This document shows positions 41,125 to 47,871 of a stretch of 64,000 bases of DNA, piece after piece. A program made the position numbers and the translations under genes. The DNA lies in contig NZ_CP065997.1 of assembly GCF_016127315.1 (NCBI RefSeq), positions 3,472,001 to 3,536,000 on the forward strand, read 5' to 3'. Source of the stretch: Achromobacter deleyi (lineage in GTDB: Bacteria > Pseudomonadota > Gammaproteobacteria > Burkholderiales > Burkholderiaceae_B). Below the pieces are notes generated by a model. That model was given only the letters and a program-made list of their open reading frames with translations. It searched no databases and was not told where the DNA came from. Every line of letters starts with the position of its first letter. Positions within the stretch are counted from its first letter, which is position 1.

Positions 41125-41582
41125 ACCCGTTCTGGCGCATGGCCGCGCCGTGGATCGGCGGCGCGCTGGTGGTGCTGGTGCTGGGCGCCGGCTTTTTGCT
41201 GAATGGCGCCCACCGGGAGGCGTCCGGCGTCGCCAAGGAACGCGCCCGCGCCGAGGCCGCGCAGCGCGCCATCACCGAAGCCTACCAACTGGAGAAAGAC
41301 CGTGCTGATGCCCAATACCGCGGCGCCGTGCTGGCGCGCCAAGCTGCGCAAACTGGCCTGGCTGCTGCCCGCGCTCAGCTTGACCGCGTGCTCCGCGCCG
41401 CCGGCCGTGATCCCGCGAATCCCCGAGCCGGCCGCCGACCTGATGAGGCCGGCGCCGACTGGATCGGAGGTTTTGCAGCGTGCTACGCGGAATATGGAGA
41501 CCTGGCTACCGACGCAGCAGGGTGGGCTGACCAGGTGAACGGGCTGCAGGGCTACATCCGGGGGCTGCGTAGCCCCCGTTAA
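41121..41582 (+). CDS. Rz-like spanin, inner membrane subunit
   Basis: A 153-residue protein with GTG start, one N-terminal membrane anchor (WIGGALVVLVLGAGFLL) and a periplasmic coiled coil (KERARAEAAQRAITEAYQLE). It encloses an Rz1-type gene in another frame, the diagnostic arrangement for two-component spanins that fuse inner and outer membranes. Confidence 0.85.
   Translation: MNPFWRMAAPWIGGALVVLVLGAGFLLNGAHREASGVAKERARAEAAQRAITEAYQLEKDRADAQYRGAVLARQAAQTGLAAARAQLDRVLRAAGRDPANPRAGRRPDEAGADWIGGFAACYAEYGDLATDAAGWADQVNGLQGYIRGLRSPR
41308..41538 (+). CDS. Rz1-like spanin, outer membrane lipoprotein
   Basis: 76 residues, entirely inside the Rz gene in the +1 frame. The signal peptide ends in the lipobox LTAC (ALSLTACSAPP), and the mature part is Pro-rich (SAPPAVIPRIPEPAADLMRP), as in Rz1. 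A GGAG lies 13 bases before the ATG. Confidence 0.85.
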   Translation: MPNTAAPCWRAKLRKLAWLLPALSLTACSAPPAVIPRIPEPAADLMRPAPTGSEVLQRATRNMETWLPTQQGGLTR

Positions 41583-41594
41583 GCCCTGCTCGGA

Positions 41595-42086
41595 TTACAC
41601 CAATGCGCCGGCGATGCCACCGGCAATACTGATAACCAGCGGGTGCGTGAGGAACGCCTTCAGGCGCGATTTTGCTTCAGCCTTTTCTTCCGGGGACGAG
41701 TTGGAATCATCGATTTTCTTGACCATCTCGTTGATTGCCACTTGGAAATTCATTAGGTTGTGGTCTCCCACCTGAATACCCGTCGAATCGTGAATGTTTA
41801 CTGTGGTCGAAGTTGCCGCACTTGGGGATCGCAATGCGGTGGTCTTTTCGATTGCGAGTTGCCAATTTGGGGGGATCCCGCCCATGCCGTTGTAAAACTG
41901 AGCGGATAAGACTAAGTAGCTCTCCTCTCTGCCGGTGGGGAGCTTTCTAACGATGTGATCGCCTTCCTCAACGTCGAAGTCCTTATTCTTGACAATGAGG
42001 CTTTTCGCGGACAGCGTCCCGCGGTACGGGCCAGCTCGGCTGCCATCGCTTTTTTGCACGTACACGTCGGCGTTACTCAAATCCAT
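41595..42086 (-). CDS. RHIM-motif protein with C-terminal membrane segment (accessory, possible defence/cell-death effector)
   Basis: A 163-residue protein. Residues 1-90 are a beta-rich domain (FDVEEGDHIVRKLPTGREES). Residues 104-112 read IQVGDHNLM within HDSTGIQVGDHNLMNFQ; this fits the RHIM amyloid core (I/V)Q(I/V/L)Gx(x)NxM. Then come a charged helix (SPEEKAEAKSRLKAFL) and a terminal hydrophobic stretch PLVISIAGGIAGALV. GGAG lies 6 bases before the chosen ATG. GC is lower than in neighbouring genes. It is convergent with the lysis genes and not needed for virion building. Function is inferred: aggregation-triggered membrane effector, exclusion factor, or decoy. Confidence 0.6.
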   Translation of the reverse strand: MDLSNADVYVQKSDGSRAGPYRGTLSAKSLIVKNKDFDVEEGDHIVRKLPTGREESYLVLSAQFYNGMGGIPPNWQLAIEKTTALRSPSAATSTTVNIHDSTGIQVGDHNLMNFQVAINEMVKKIDDSNSSPEEKAEAKSRLKAFLTHPLVISIAGGIAGALV

Positions 42087-42146
42087 ATCCGTCTCCATGA
42101 TTGTGGGACGGACAAATGTGCCATGTGTAGCAAAATAAGTCACGTC

Positions 42147-42440
42147 TCACCGCGGCCCCATGCCCTTGCGCAGCTTGCGCGGCTCCTCGAGCAGTTCGGC
42201 CGTCATCTGGTCGCGCTCGATCACACAGGGCTCCTCGGCCAGGCTGGCCAGCAGATCATCGTAGATCTCGCCCATCAGGCTGGCGGGCCGCTTCAGGTCG
42301 CCGGACACCTGATGCAGGCGCAACAGCATCGAACGCAGGCGCTTGATCTCCCACAGCAGGGCGATCACATCGGGGTTCCAGGGCTGGCGCTCGCGGATCG
42401 CGCGCAGCTCATCGGTGGGTAGGGGGGCTTTGAACGGCAT
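42147..42440 (-). CDS. Small helical protein of the accessory cassette, SOS-box-controlled
   Basis: A 97-residue protein (MPFKAPLPTDELRAIRERQP) with LLWEIKRLRSMLLRLHQVSG and two acidic helices. No family recognised. It lies between the SRAP gene and the RHIM protein gene on the same strand, 60 bases before the latter. An SOS-box-like dyad and a TATACT box sit directly upstream. Confidence 0.6.
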   Translation of the reverse strand: MPFKAPLPTDELRAIRERQPWNPDVIALLWEIKRLRSMLLRLHQVSGDLKRPASLMGEIYDDLLASLAEEPCVIERDQMTAELLEEPRKLRKGMGPR

Positions 42441-42449
42441 GGCGGAAAA

Positions 42450-42469
42450 CACTGGTTGTGCATCCAGTA
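42450..42469 (-). promoter_or_regulatory. SOS-box (LexA-type) dyad overlapping a -10 element
   Basis: Read leftward, TACTGGATGCACAACCAGTG gives the perfect dyad ACTGG-N8-CCAGT, close to the E. coli LexA consensus TACTGT-N8-ACAGTA. TATACT overlaps its left arm as a -10 box, and the ATG at 42440 follows 10 bases later. LexA binding would block the promoter. The -35 is weak. Confidence 0.55.
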
Positions 42470-42488
42470 TATTCCGCAATAATCGGGG

Positions 42489-43151
42489 TCACTTCATAGG
42501 GGTTGCCACCAGCCGGTCGGCCGGGAAAGGCACCAGGAAATCCCGTGTCGCATCGGCCGGCGCGGTGAGCCAGTCGCCGTAGGCGCCCTCCGGCAGGATG
42601 ACGACCATGCGTTTCTCCTTGCCGGCCTGGTGGTAGTCCCGGAACAGCGGATCCTGGTCGGCGTTGATGGTGAGCATGGTGTAGCTCTCCTGCAGCTGGC
42701 CGGCGGCGTCGCGCCAGCGGTCCCACAGGCCGGCGATACCCAGCGGCGCGCCGTCGGCCCGGGTGAACCTGGTGGCCACCGCGGCGCCGGATCTCCAGTC
42801 GGGTTCGAAGATGGCGTCGGCGGGGATGATGCAGTGCTGGGCCCGGCGCCAAGCGTTGCCGAAGGTGAACGACTTGGCCGCCGTCTCGCCGCGCGCGTTG
42901 AACGTGGACAGCTTGCCGGCCTTGTCGAGGCCGTCCACCTTGGTCATGGCGCTGATCAGGCCCCAGCGCCCCACGACCGCCTCGCGCTCGGGCACCGCTT
43001 CGTCGCCGGCGTCATGCTCGACCGGCCGCCGGATGAACACGCCCGGATAGCGTGGCCACATGTCGTACTTGCCGCCGGCCGGCTTGTTGGGCGCGCCGAA
43101 CTTTTTCAACAGCAGCTCGGCGTCCTTCAGGGTCTGGTAGTGGCTGCACAT
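42489..43151 (-). CDS. SOS response-associated peptidase (SRAP, HMCES/YedK family)
   Basis: A 220-residue protein that would link covalently to abasic sites in single-stranded DNA. The catalytic Cys is residue 2 (MCSHYQTL). Other family marks are FNARGETAAKSFTF, the IIPADAIFEPDW segment with the active-site Glu, and YHQAGKEKRMVVILP with the active-site His. GGGAGG precedes the ATG, and a TATACT lies about 30 bases before that. It is the last phage gene before attR, so it is probably cargo brought by the prophage. Confidence 0.92.
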   Translation of the reverse strand: MCSHYQTLKDAELLLKKFGAPNKPAGGKYDMWPRYPGVFIRRPVEHDAGDEAVPEREAVVGRWGLISAMTKVDGLDKAGKLSTFNARGETAAKSFTFGNAWRRAQHCIIPADAIFEPDWRSGAAVATRFTRADGAPLGIAGLWDRWRDAAGQLQESYTMLTINADQDPLFRDYHQAGKEKRMVVILPEGAYGDWLTAPADATRDFLVPFPADRLVATPMK

Positions 43152-43294
43152 AGTGGCCTCCCGTGGGAAGGGCCAGTATAGGGGTGAAATTCGCGGTGGC
43201 GACACCCTGGAGAACCGCACAAAACCGTGGCTGAATTCCGACGCCATGCCACCAGTTTCGCCCGGAGAGCCGCGAAAACACTGGGAATTACGCA

Positions 43295-43343
43295 GGATTG
43301 TGATTCCAGTTGTCGTGGGTTCGAGTCCCATCAGCCACCCCAA
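43295..43343 (+). repeat. attR core: partial tRNA-His duplicate
   Basis: This is the second perfect 49-base copy of the tRNA-His 3' half. The preceding bases do not supply the acceptor 5' strand or D-arm, so this is not a functional tRNA. It is the host's original tRNA end, displaced by integration. Confidence 0.93.
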
Positions 43344-43360
43344 AGAATTCAAGTGAAATA

Positions 43361-43394
43361 AGGCACTTACGCGCAAGCGGAGTGCCTTTTTTTC
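43361..43394 (+). terminator. Original host tRNA-His terminator
   Basis: The stem AGGCACT/AGTGCCT followed by seven T matches the phage-borne copy at 584-615 with changes in the loop. From here to 43700 I see no gene. Confidence 0.8.
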
Positions 43395-43700
43395 ATTGCG
43401 CGAAGGCCGGCGCCGCAGGCGCCGACCAGTCCAACCCCGTGGTCAAGCCAAATTTTGTTGATGCTGGCAAGACACGCATCGTGTCGCCGAAAACTAGCCG
43501 GTGGATACGAACCCAGTCGGCGATTCAGAGACAGGTAGAGCAGGATGAAAGTCTCTGGAGGTCGGGGCTCCCCGACCTCCAAAGGCGTGAATGCATCCGC
43601 TTTTGCGCGTCTTGTGCTGACACGGCGGCTCGGATCCCTCATTGTCGCAACGCCCGACAATTCTTGCGGGACGGGGCCTGGCCCAGGACTTCATTTGAGT

Positions 43701-43747
43701 GTTGTCAATCTTGACAACGCTTGTTCTTTGTTGGCAAGATTGACAAC
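43701..43747 (+). promoter_or_regulatory. Twin 18-bp dyads: probable autoregulatory operator of the toxin-antitoxin genes
   Basis: GTTGTCAA-N2-TTGACAAC is a perfect dyad at 43701-43718 and is repeated with one mismatch at 43730-43747, ending directly at the toxin ATG. TTGACA (43711-43716) inside the first copy can act as -35, with a weak CAAGAT 18 bases later. Binding by the HTH antitoxin would repress the operon. Confidence 0.7.
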
Positions 43748-43918
43748 ATGAACGCTACTCTGATTCTCAGTGAGAAGAGCGTCGATGCCGAAGGCGGCAT
43801 TATGCAAATCGTTATCTGGAAGGTGCCACAGCCAGTTCCGCCGACCTCACACGAATTTCGCGGTGTGGCGCAATTGCTAGAGGACTTCGTCGCTGAGGTC
43901 ACGAAATGGAGGACCTGA
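43748..43918 (+). pseudogene. TumE-type toxin (DUF6516), internally deleted
   Basis: 56 residues. The N-terminal part (LILSEKSVDAEGGIMQIVIW then KVPQPVPPTSHEF) and the C-terminal part (RGVAQLLEDFVAEVTKW) both match the TumE/DUF6516 family. The family's central block of about 40 residues, with the KYRL, YDNE and GDHRH elements, is missing between HEF and RGV without a frameshift. Family members are about 100 residues. The protein is therefore probably inactive as a toxin. It has no leader or ribosome site and is followed 2 bases later by the antitoxin gene. Confidence 0.65.
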
Positions 43919-43920
43919 AC

Positions 43921-44298
43921 ATGAAGCGAACTCTGACTGTCACTATCAATCAGGACTGGCGTGCCTTTCTGACCAGCGCCAGCAAGCGAGCCGTCGCCGG
44001 GGCACAGTCCGGCGGGTATCAGGGGGAAAGGCTGAACTTCGAATCCGCAGCGGCATTCTTTGGGCAGTTGACGGAGCTGAGGTGGAACATGGTGCGGGAG
44101 ATGCTGGGCGCGGGTCGAGTCGGCGTGCGCGAGCTGGCCCGCCGCCTGGGCCGGGATGTGAGGCGCGTGCACCAGGATGCGCGCGTTCTCGTCGATCTTG
44201 GGCTTCTGGAGCAAGACGTGGAGGGCGGGTTGATATGCCCATTCGCTGATATCCACATCGATATGCATCTCACCGAGGACATGCGCAAAGCTGCGTAG
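43921..44298 (+). CDS. HTH antitoxin / regulator partner of TumE
   Basis: A 125-residue protein with a winged helix-turn-helix (VGVRELARRLGRDVRRVHQD followed by ARVLVDLGLLEQD). This is the regulator type paired with TumE toxins. GGAGG lies 7 bases before the ATG. It looks intact and could still bind the twin dyads upstream. Confidence 0.78.
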   Translation: MKRTLTVTINQDWRAFLTSASKRAVAGAQSGGYQGERLNFESAAAFFGQLTELRWNMVREMLGAGRVGVRELARRLGRDVRRVHQDARVLVDLGLLEQDVEGGLICPFADIHIDMHLTEDMRKAA

Positions 44299-44315
44299 CA
44301 GGCTGACGAACCTCG

Positions 44316-44353
44316 CCAAAGAAAAACCGCCCGCATGGGCGGTTTTTCTTTGG
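44316..44353. terminator. Strong bidirectional terminator
   Basis: CCAAAGAAAAACCGCCC (44316-44332) and its exact complement (44337-44353) form a 17-bp stem with a GCAT loop, with A and T runs on the flanks. It serves the antitoxin and the convergent hydrolase gene. Confidence 0.9.
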
Positions 44354-44460
44354 TTGTGGCGGTGGATCTCATCCGCCGCAGAGGCGCGGGGCCGCCCACA
44401 CAGGACGAACCCTTCGGGTGGGGTTATCCGTAGTGCACGCGCGTATGTGCGATCTCATTA

Positions 44461-45396
44461 TCACTTCACATTCCGGTCCAGAAACTCCCGGATAACCCCG
44501 CCGATCTCCACCCCATGCGTCTCCAGCGCCAGGTGCCCCGTGTCATAGAACCGCACGTCCGCGCCCGGAATATCGCGCTTCCACGCCTCGGCGCCGGCAG
44601 GCAGGAAGAACGGATCGTTCTTGCCCCAGACAGCCAGCAGCGGCGGTTGGTACTGCCGAAAGTACGCCTGGAACGCCGGATATTTCTCCACGTTCGACGC
44701 ATAGTCCAGCAGCAGGTCGAGCTGCACCTCGGCGTTGCCCGGGCGGGACACCAGATGGCTTTCCAGCGCGATCGCATCGGGCGCGACCAGGGTCTTGTCC
44801 GGCACGCCTTCTAGGTACTGCCATTCGATCGACGCAGGCGTGGGGAAGTCGCGCAGCGCCTCGCGATTGGCCTGTGACGGTTCCTTCCAGTATCGCTGGA
44901 TCGGCGCCCAGCCCTGGCCCAGTCCTTCCTCGTACGCATTGCCGTTCTGCGAAACGATGGCGGTGATGCGGTCGGGATGCGCCGCCGCGAGGCGCCAGCC
45001 CACCGGCGCGCCATAGTCGAAGACCTGGATGGCGTAGCGGTCCAGCTTCAGCTGCCGGGTGAACTGGTCGATGGTCCTTGCCAACTGGTCGAACGTGTAG
45101 GCGTACTTGCCGCGGGCGGGCGCCTCGGTGAAGCCGAAACCCGGCAGGTCCGGCGCGATGACGTGGTACTTGTCCGCCAGCATCGGAATCAGATTGCGAT
45201 ACATGAACGACGAGGCCGCATAGCCGTGCAGCAGCAGCACCGCCGGCGCGTCGGGCGCGCCCGCCTCGCGATAGAACACCTTCACGTCGCCCACCTGTTC
45301 GAACCGGTGGTGGACCTGGAGGTCGGCGGCCTGCGCGCTGCCGGCCAGCACCAGCGCCGCCAGCCCGGCCGCGCCCTTTGATGTCTTCGAAGCCAT
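44461..45396 (-). CDS. Exported alpha/beta hydrolase (epoxide hydrolase / dehalogenase type)
   Basis: A 311-residue protein with a signal peptide (AAGLAALVLAGSAQA). The oxyanion loop is LLLHGYAAS, the nucleophile position is Asp in VFDYGAPVG, the acid Asp lies in WGKNDPFF, and the His in YDTGHLALE. An Asp nucleophile indicates the epoxide hydrolase/haloalkane dehalogenase group, not a serine esterase. The substrate is unknown. It is divergent from the CGNR regulator and shares an inverted-repeat region with it. Confidence 0.82.
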   Translation of the reverse strand: MASKTSKGAAGLAALVLAGSAQAADLQVHHRFEQVGDVKVFYREAGAPDAPAVLLLHGYAASSFMYRNLIPMLADKYHVIAPDLPGFGFTEAPARGKYAYTFDQLARTIDQFTRQLKLDRYAIQVFDYGAPVGWRLAAAHPDRITAIVSQNGNAYEEGLGQGWAPIQRYWKEPSQANREALRDFPTPASIEWQYLEGVPDKTLVAPDAIALESHLVSRPGNAEVQLDLLLDYASNVEKYPAFQAYFRQYQPPLLAVWGKNDPFFLPAGAEAWKRDIPGADVRFYDTGHLALETHGVEIGGVIREFLDRNVK

Positions 45397-45409
45397 GACA
45401 AATTTCCTC

Positions 45410-45481
45410 GTAACCTATAAATTGAATTTTGAAGGTTACTCATGTTTGATGTAACTGGTCAATTTATTTTTTATAGGTTAC
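45410..45481. promoter_or_regulatory. Shared operator region of hydrolase and CGNR regulator
   Basis: TTTATAGGTTAC occurs in inverted orientation at 45410-45421 and 45470-45481, each 10-14 bases from one of the divergent start codons. Additional GGTTAC (45434-45439) and GTAACT (45451-45456) half-sites make two GTAAC(C/T)-N18/19-GGTTAC dyads. The segment is markedly AT-rich. Confidence 0.65.
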
Positions 45482-45490
45482 ATTGGGTGC

Positions 45491-46075
45491 ATGCTGGAAA
45501 CCGCCAAAACCCCAAAAGCCCCGCTGTTCGTCGGGGACGACCTCGCGCTCGACTTCATCAACAGTGAATTCGGGGTGGGGGCGGCGCATCACGACTGCTT
45601 CGCCGACGACGAGGCCGTGCTCGCCTGGCTGAAACTGGCCGGCGTGCTGCCCGAGGACGTCGGCGTGGCGCCCAAGGGGTTGAAGACGCTGGCCCTGCGG
45701 CTGCGCGACAACGCCAGGTCGCTGGTGCATGCCGCCAAGCACGAAGGCGCGTCGGACGCCAGCGTCGTCAACCAGGTGCTCCAGGCCGGCCGCGCGTCCA
45801 AGGAGTTGCAGTGGGACGACGCCAGCGCGTCGTTCAAGGTGGTCAGGCAGCGCCGCCACGACGACGCGGCCAGCTTTCTCGAACCGATCGCGCAGGCCGT
45901 CGTCAGGCTGCTGACCGACACACAGCTGGAACTCGTGCGGCAATGCGAAGCGCACGACTGCACGCTGATGTTCCACGACAAGACCAAGTCGCACCGGCGC
46001 CGCTGGTGCAGCATGGCCCTGTGCGGCAACCGCATGAAAGTGGCGGCGTTCCGCTCGCGCAAGAAGGGCGAATGA
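45491..46075 (+). CDS. ABATE/CGNR zinc-finger regulator
   Basis: A 194-residue protein. The N-terminal part (FVGDDLALDFINSEFG) matches the ABATE stress-response domain. The C-terminal CGNR zinc finger is CEAHDCTLMFHDKTKSHRRR followed by WCSMALCGNRMKV, with four Cys. Such proteins are predicted transcription regulators and probably control the divergent hydrolase. Confidence 0.88.
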   Translation: MLETAKTPKAPLFVGDDLALDFINSEFGVGAAHHDCFADDEAVLAWLKLAGVLPEDVGVAPKGLKTLALRLRDNARSLVHAAKHEGASDASVVNQVLQAGRASKELQWDDASASFKVVRQRRHDDAASFLEPIAQAVVRLLTDTQLELVRQCEAHDCTLMFHDKTKSHRRRWCSMALCGNRMKVAAFRSRKKGE

Positions 46076-46180
46076 CGCGGCGGCCGCAAGGCAACCGTTC
46101 TACGCGCTCGTTCCAAAACAGATGGCTGGCAAACCGCAAGGCGCAAGCGCCGATGCGCGCGCCGTATTCACCCATCACGG

Positions 46181-46582
46181 CTATCCAGCCCGCTTGCTGC
46201 GCATCCCCGCCACGATCTTCAGGTCGGCGCGCGCGCTGAGTTCGCGATAGTCCTCGCTGCCGACGCCATAGGCCGCGACCTTCGCGTCCGCGTCGTGGTG
46301 CAGGCCCCAGCCGAATTGCTTGACCAGCGGCGAGGCGCGCAGGCACGCCTGCGGCTTGGCGAAGAACGCCTCGCGCGCCGGCTTCCTGTCCTTGGCCGCG
46401 ATGCCTTGGCGGATGACGTGCACCTCGAACAGCAGGTCGTCGCTGGTGTAGTGATAGGGCTGCCGCGTCAGCAGCTCGTGCTGGATCTGCGCGATCGAGC
46501 CCGCCTTGGTTGGCGTGGCCCCCGCCGTGGCGGTGCTGTCGGGAGAGACCGTGATGAAGGCTTCCGTGTAGTTGGTCGTCAT
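46181..46582 (-). CDS. DUF6157 family protein
   Basis: A 133-residue protein with MTTNYTEAFITVSPDSTATA, PYHYTSDDLLFEVHVIRQG, CLRASPLVKQFGWGLHHD and AYGVGSEDY, which define the family. It is cytoplasmic and of unknown function. The start at 46582 gives the family N-terminus; an upstream ATG at 46633 adds unrelated sequence. Confidence 0.85.
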   Translation of the reverse strand: MTTNYTEAFITVSPDSTATAGATPTKAGSIAQIQHELLTRQPYHYTSDDLLFEVHVIRQGIAAKDRKPAREAFFAKPQACLRASPLVKQFGWGLHHDADAKVAAYGVGSEDYRELSARADLKIVAGMRSKRAG

Positions 46583-46709
46583 GGTGCGAGCGCTCGTGCG
46601 GTGGGACGATGGCGGCGGATCATGACGCAGCATAGCCGTTCAAGCGGGCACGCCGCCAGCCGTCGCATGAACCGGGCCGGCGCGAGTCGCCTTGCCGCGT
46701 CGGCAGGCC

Positions 46710-47327
46710 CTAGCGGTGAAACAGGGCCATGAAGCCCGCCGCCATGAGGATCATCCCGCCGGCGGCGCTGTCGACCAGGCGCCGCCGCGCATCGCTCAGG
46801 CCCGCGCCGCCGAAACGGCCCAGCGCGACGCAGATGCCTGAATACACCACCCCGCACCAGAACATGAAGGCCGCCGACAGCATCACGGCCTGCAGCGTGG
46901 TGTCGCCCAGCCGCGGGTCCATGAATTGCGGCAGGATGGCCAGGTAGACCATCATCCCTTTCGGGTTGAGCAGCGACGTCAGGAAGCCCTTGCGCAACTG
47001 GTCCTTGACCCGCGTGCCGGGCGCCTGGACGCCGCCGGGCCGCAAGGCCGCCCGCACCAGCTTGTAGGCCAGGTACACCAGGTAGGAGATGCCGACCCAG
47101 CGGATCGCCTCGAACAGCGCCGGCGACGCGGCCACGACCGCGGCCAGCCCCAACGCAACCAGCAGCGAGTGGACGCAATAGCCCAGCACCACGCCGGCGG
47201 TGGCGCGAAACCCGGCCGCCGTGCCGCTGGAAACCGCTTGCGAGGCGATGAAAAGGATATCCGGGCCGGGCGTGCAGACCAGCGGGATGACCGTTGCCGA
47301 AAACAGGAAAAGTGTCGAGAAGTCCAT
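46710..47327 (-). CDS. LysE/RhtB family amino-acid exporter
   Basis: A 205-residue inner membrane protein with about six hydrophobic segments. The family motif VCTPGPDILFIASQAVSSG is near the N-terminus and LLNPKGMMVYLAILPQF in the middle. The substrate cannot be predicted. The divergent Lrp/AsnC gene, 81 bases away, is the likely regulator. Confidence 0.9.
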   Translation of the reverse strand: MDFSTLFLFSATVIPLVCTPGPDILFIASQAVSSGTAAGFRATAGVVLGYCVHSLLVALGLAAVVAASPALFEAIRWVGISYLVYLAYKLVRAALRPGGVQAPGTRVKDQLRKGFLTSLLNPKGMMVYLAILPQFMDPRLGDTTLQAVMLSAAFMFWCGVVYSGICVALGRFGGAGLSDARRRLVDSAAGGMILMAAGFMALFHR

Positions 47328-47408
47328 GGCGAAAGCTTATCGGCGAGCGCCCGGAAGGTGCTTCCAATATCTTGCAGGGAACTCTCGATCCGAGGCAAAC
47401 TATCGCGC

Positions 47409-47861
47409 ATGGATGACATCGACAGAAAGATTCTTGCGGAGCTGCAGGCCAACGGCCGACTTTCGCTCACCGACCTGGGAGAGCGCATTGGGCTGAGCCT
47501 GTCGCCGTGCCACCGGCGCGTCCGGGCGCTGGAAGAGGCCGGCGTCATCGCCGACTACCGCGCCAACATCGACCCCGCGGCGGTGGGGCTGAGTTTTTCC
47601 GCGATCGTGTTCGTCACGCTGCGCAGCACCGACCGCGCCGCCGTGAAGGCCTTCGAGGACGCGGTGCCGCAGGTGCCCGAGATCATCCAGGCGCAGCGCC
47701 TGTTCGGCGATCCGGACTTCATGCTGCACGTCATCACCACCGACCTTGCCGCGTACCAGAAGCTGTACGACTACAGCCTCTCGACATTGCCGAGCGTGCA
47801 GCGGCTGTCGTCCACCCTGGTCATGAAGAACATCGTGCAGAACCGGCCGCTGCCGCTTTGA
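47409..47861 (+). CDS. Lrp/AsnC family transcription regulator
   Basis: A 150-residue protein. The N-terminal HTH is MDDIDRKILAELQANGRLSL then GLSLSPCHRRVRALEEAGVI; the C-terminal RAM/effector domain includes PEIIQAQRLFGDPDFMLHV. An amino acid would be the ligand. Divergence from the LysE-type exporter is the classic layout for ligand-controlled export. Confidence 0.92.
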   Translation: MDDIDRKILAELQANGRLSLTDLGERIGLSLSPCHRRVRALEEAGVIADYRANIDPAAVGLSFSAIVFVTLRSTDRAAVKAFEDAVPQVPEIIQAQRLFGDPDFMLHVITTDLAAYQKLYDYSLSTLPSVQRLSSTLVMKNIVQNRPLPL

Positions 47862-47871
47862 TCCCGCGGGC

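Larger units (their letters stand above)
519..43343. mobile_element. Complete-looking lambdoid-type prophage (about 42.8 kb) in tRNA-His
   Basis: The element is bounded by the 49-bp tRNA-His repeat. It carries integrase, immunity region, recombination, replication, packaging, head, tail, lysis and a terminal accessory cassette in normal phage order, with no transposase or visible frame disruption in an essential module. Tail tube, tape measure, NlpC-like and J-like tip genes, with no sheath gene seen, indicate a long non-contractile tail. Gene control resembles lambda although the head and tail genes belong to other families. Inducibility is inferred. Confidence 0.93.

Noticed and set aside
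43295..43343. A second tRNA-His gene
   Set aside because: Only the 3' half is present; the preceding sequence cannot form the acceptor or D-arm.
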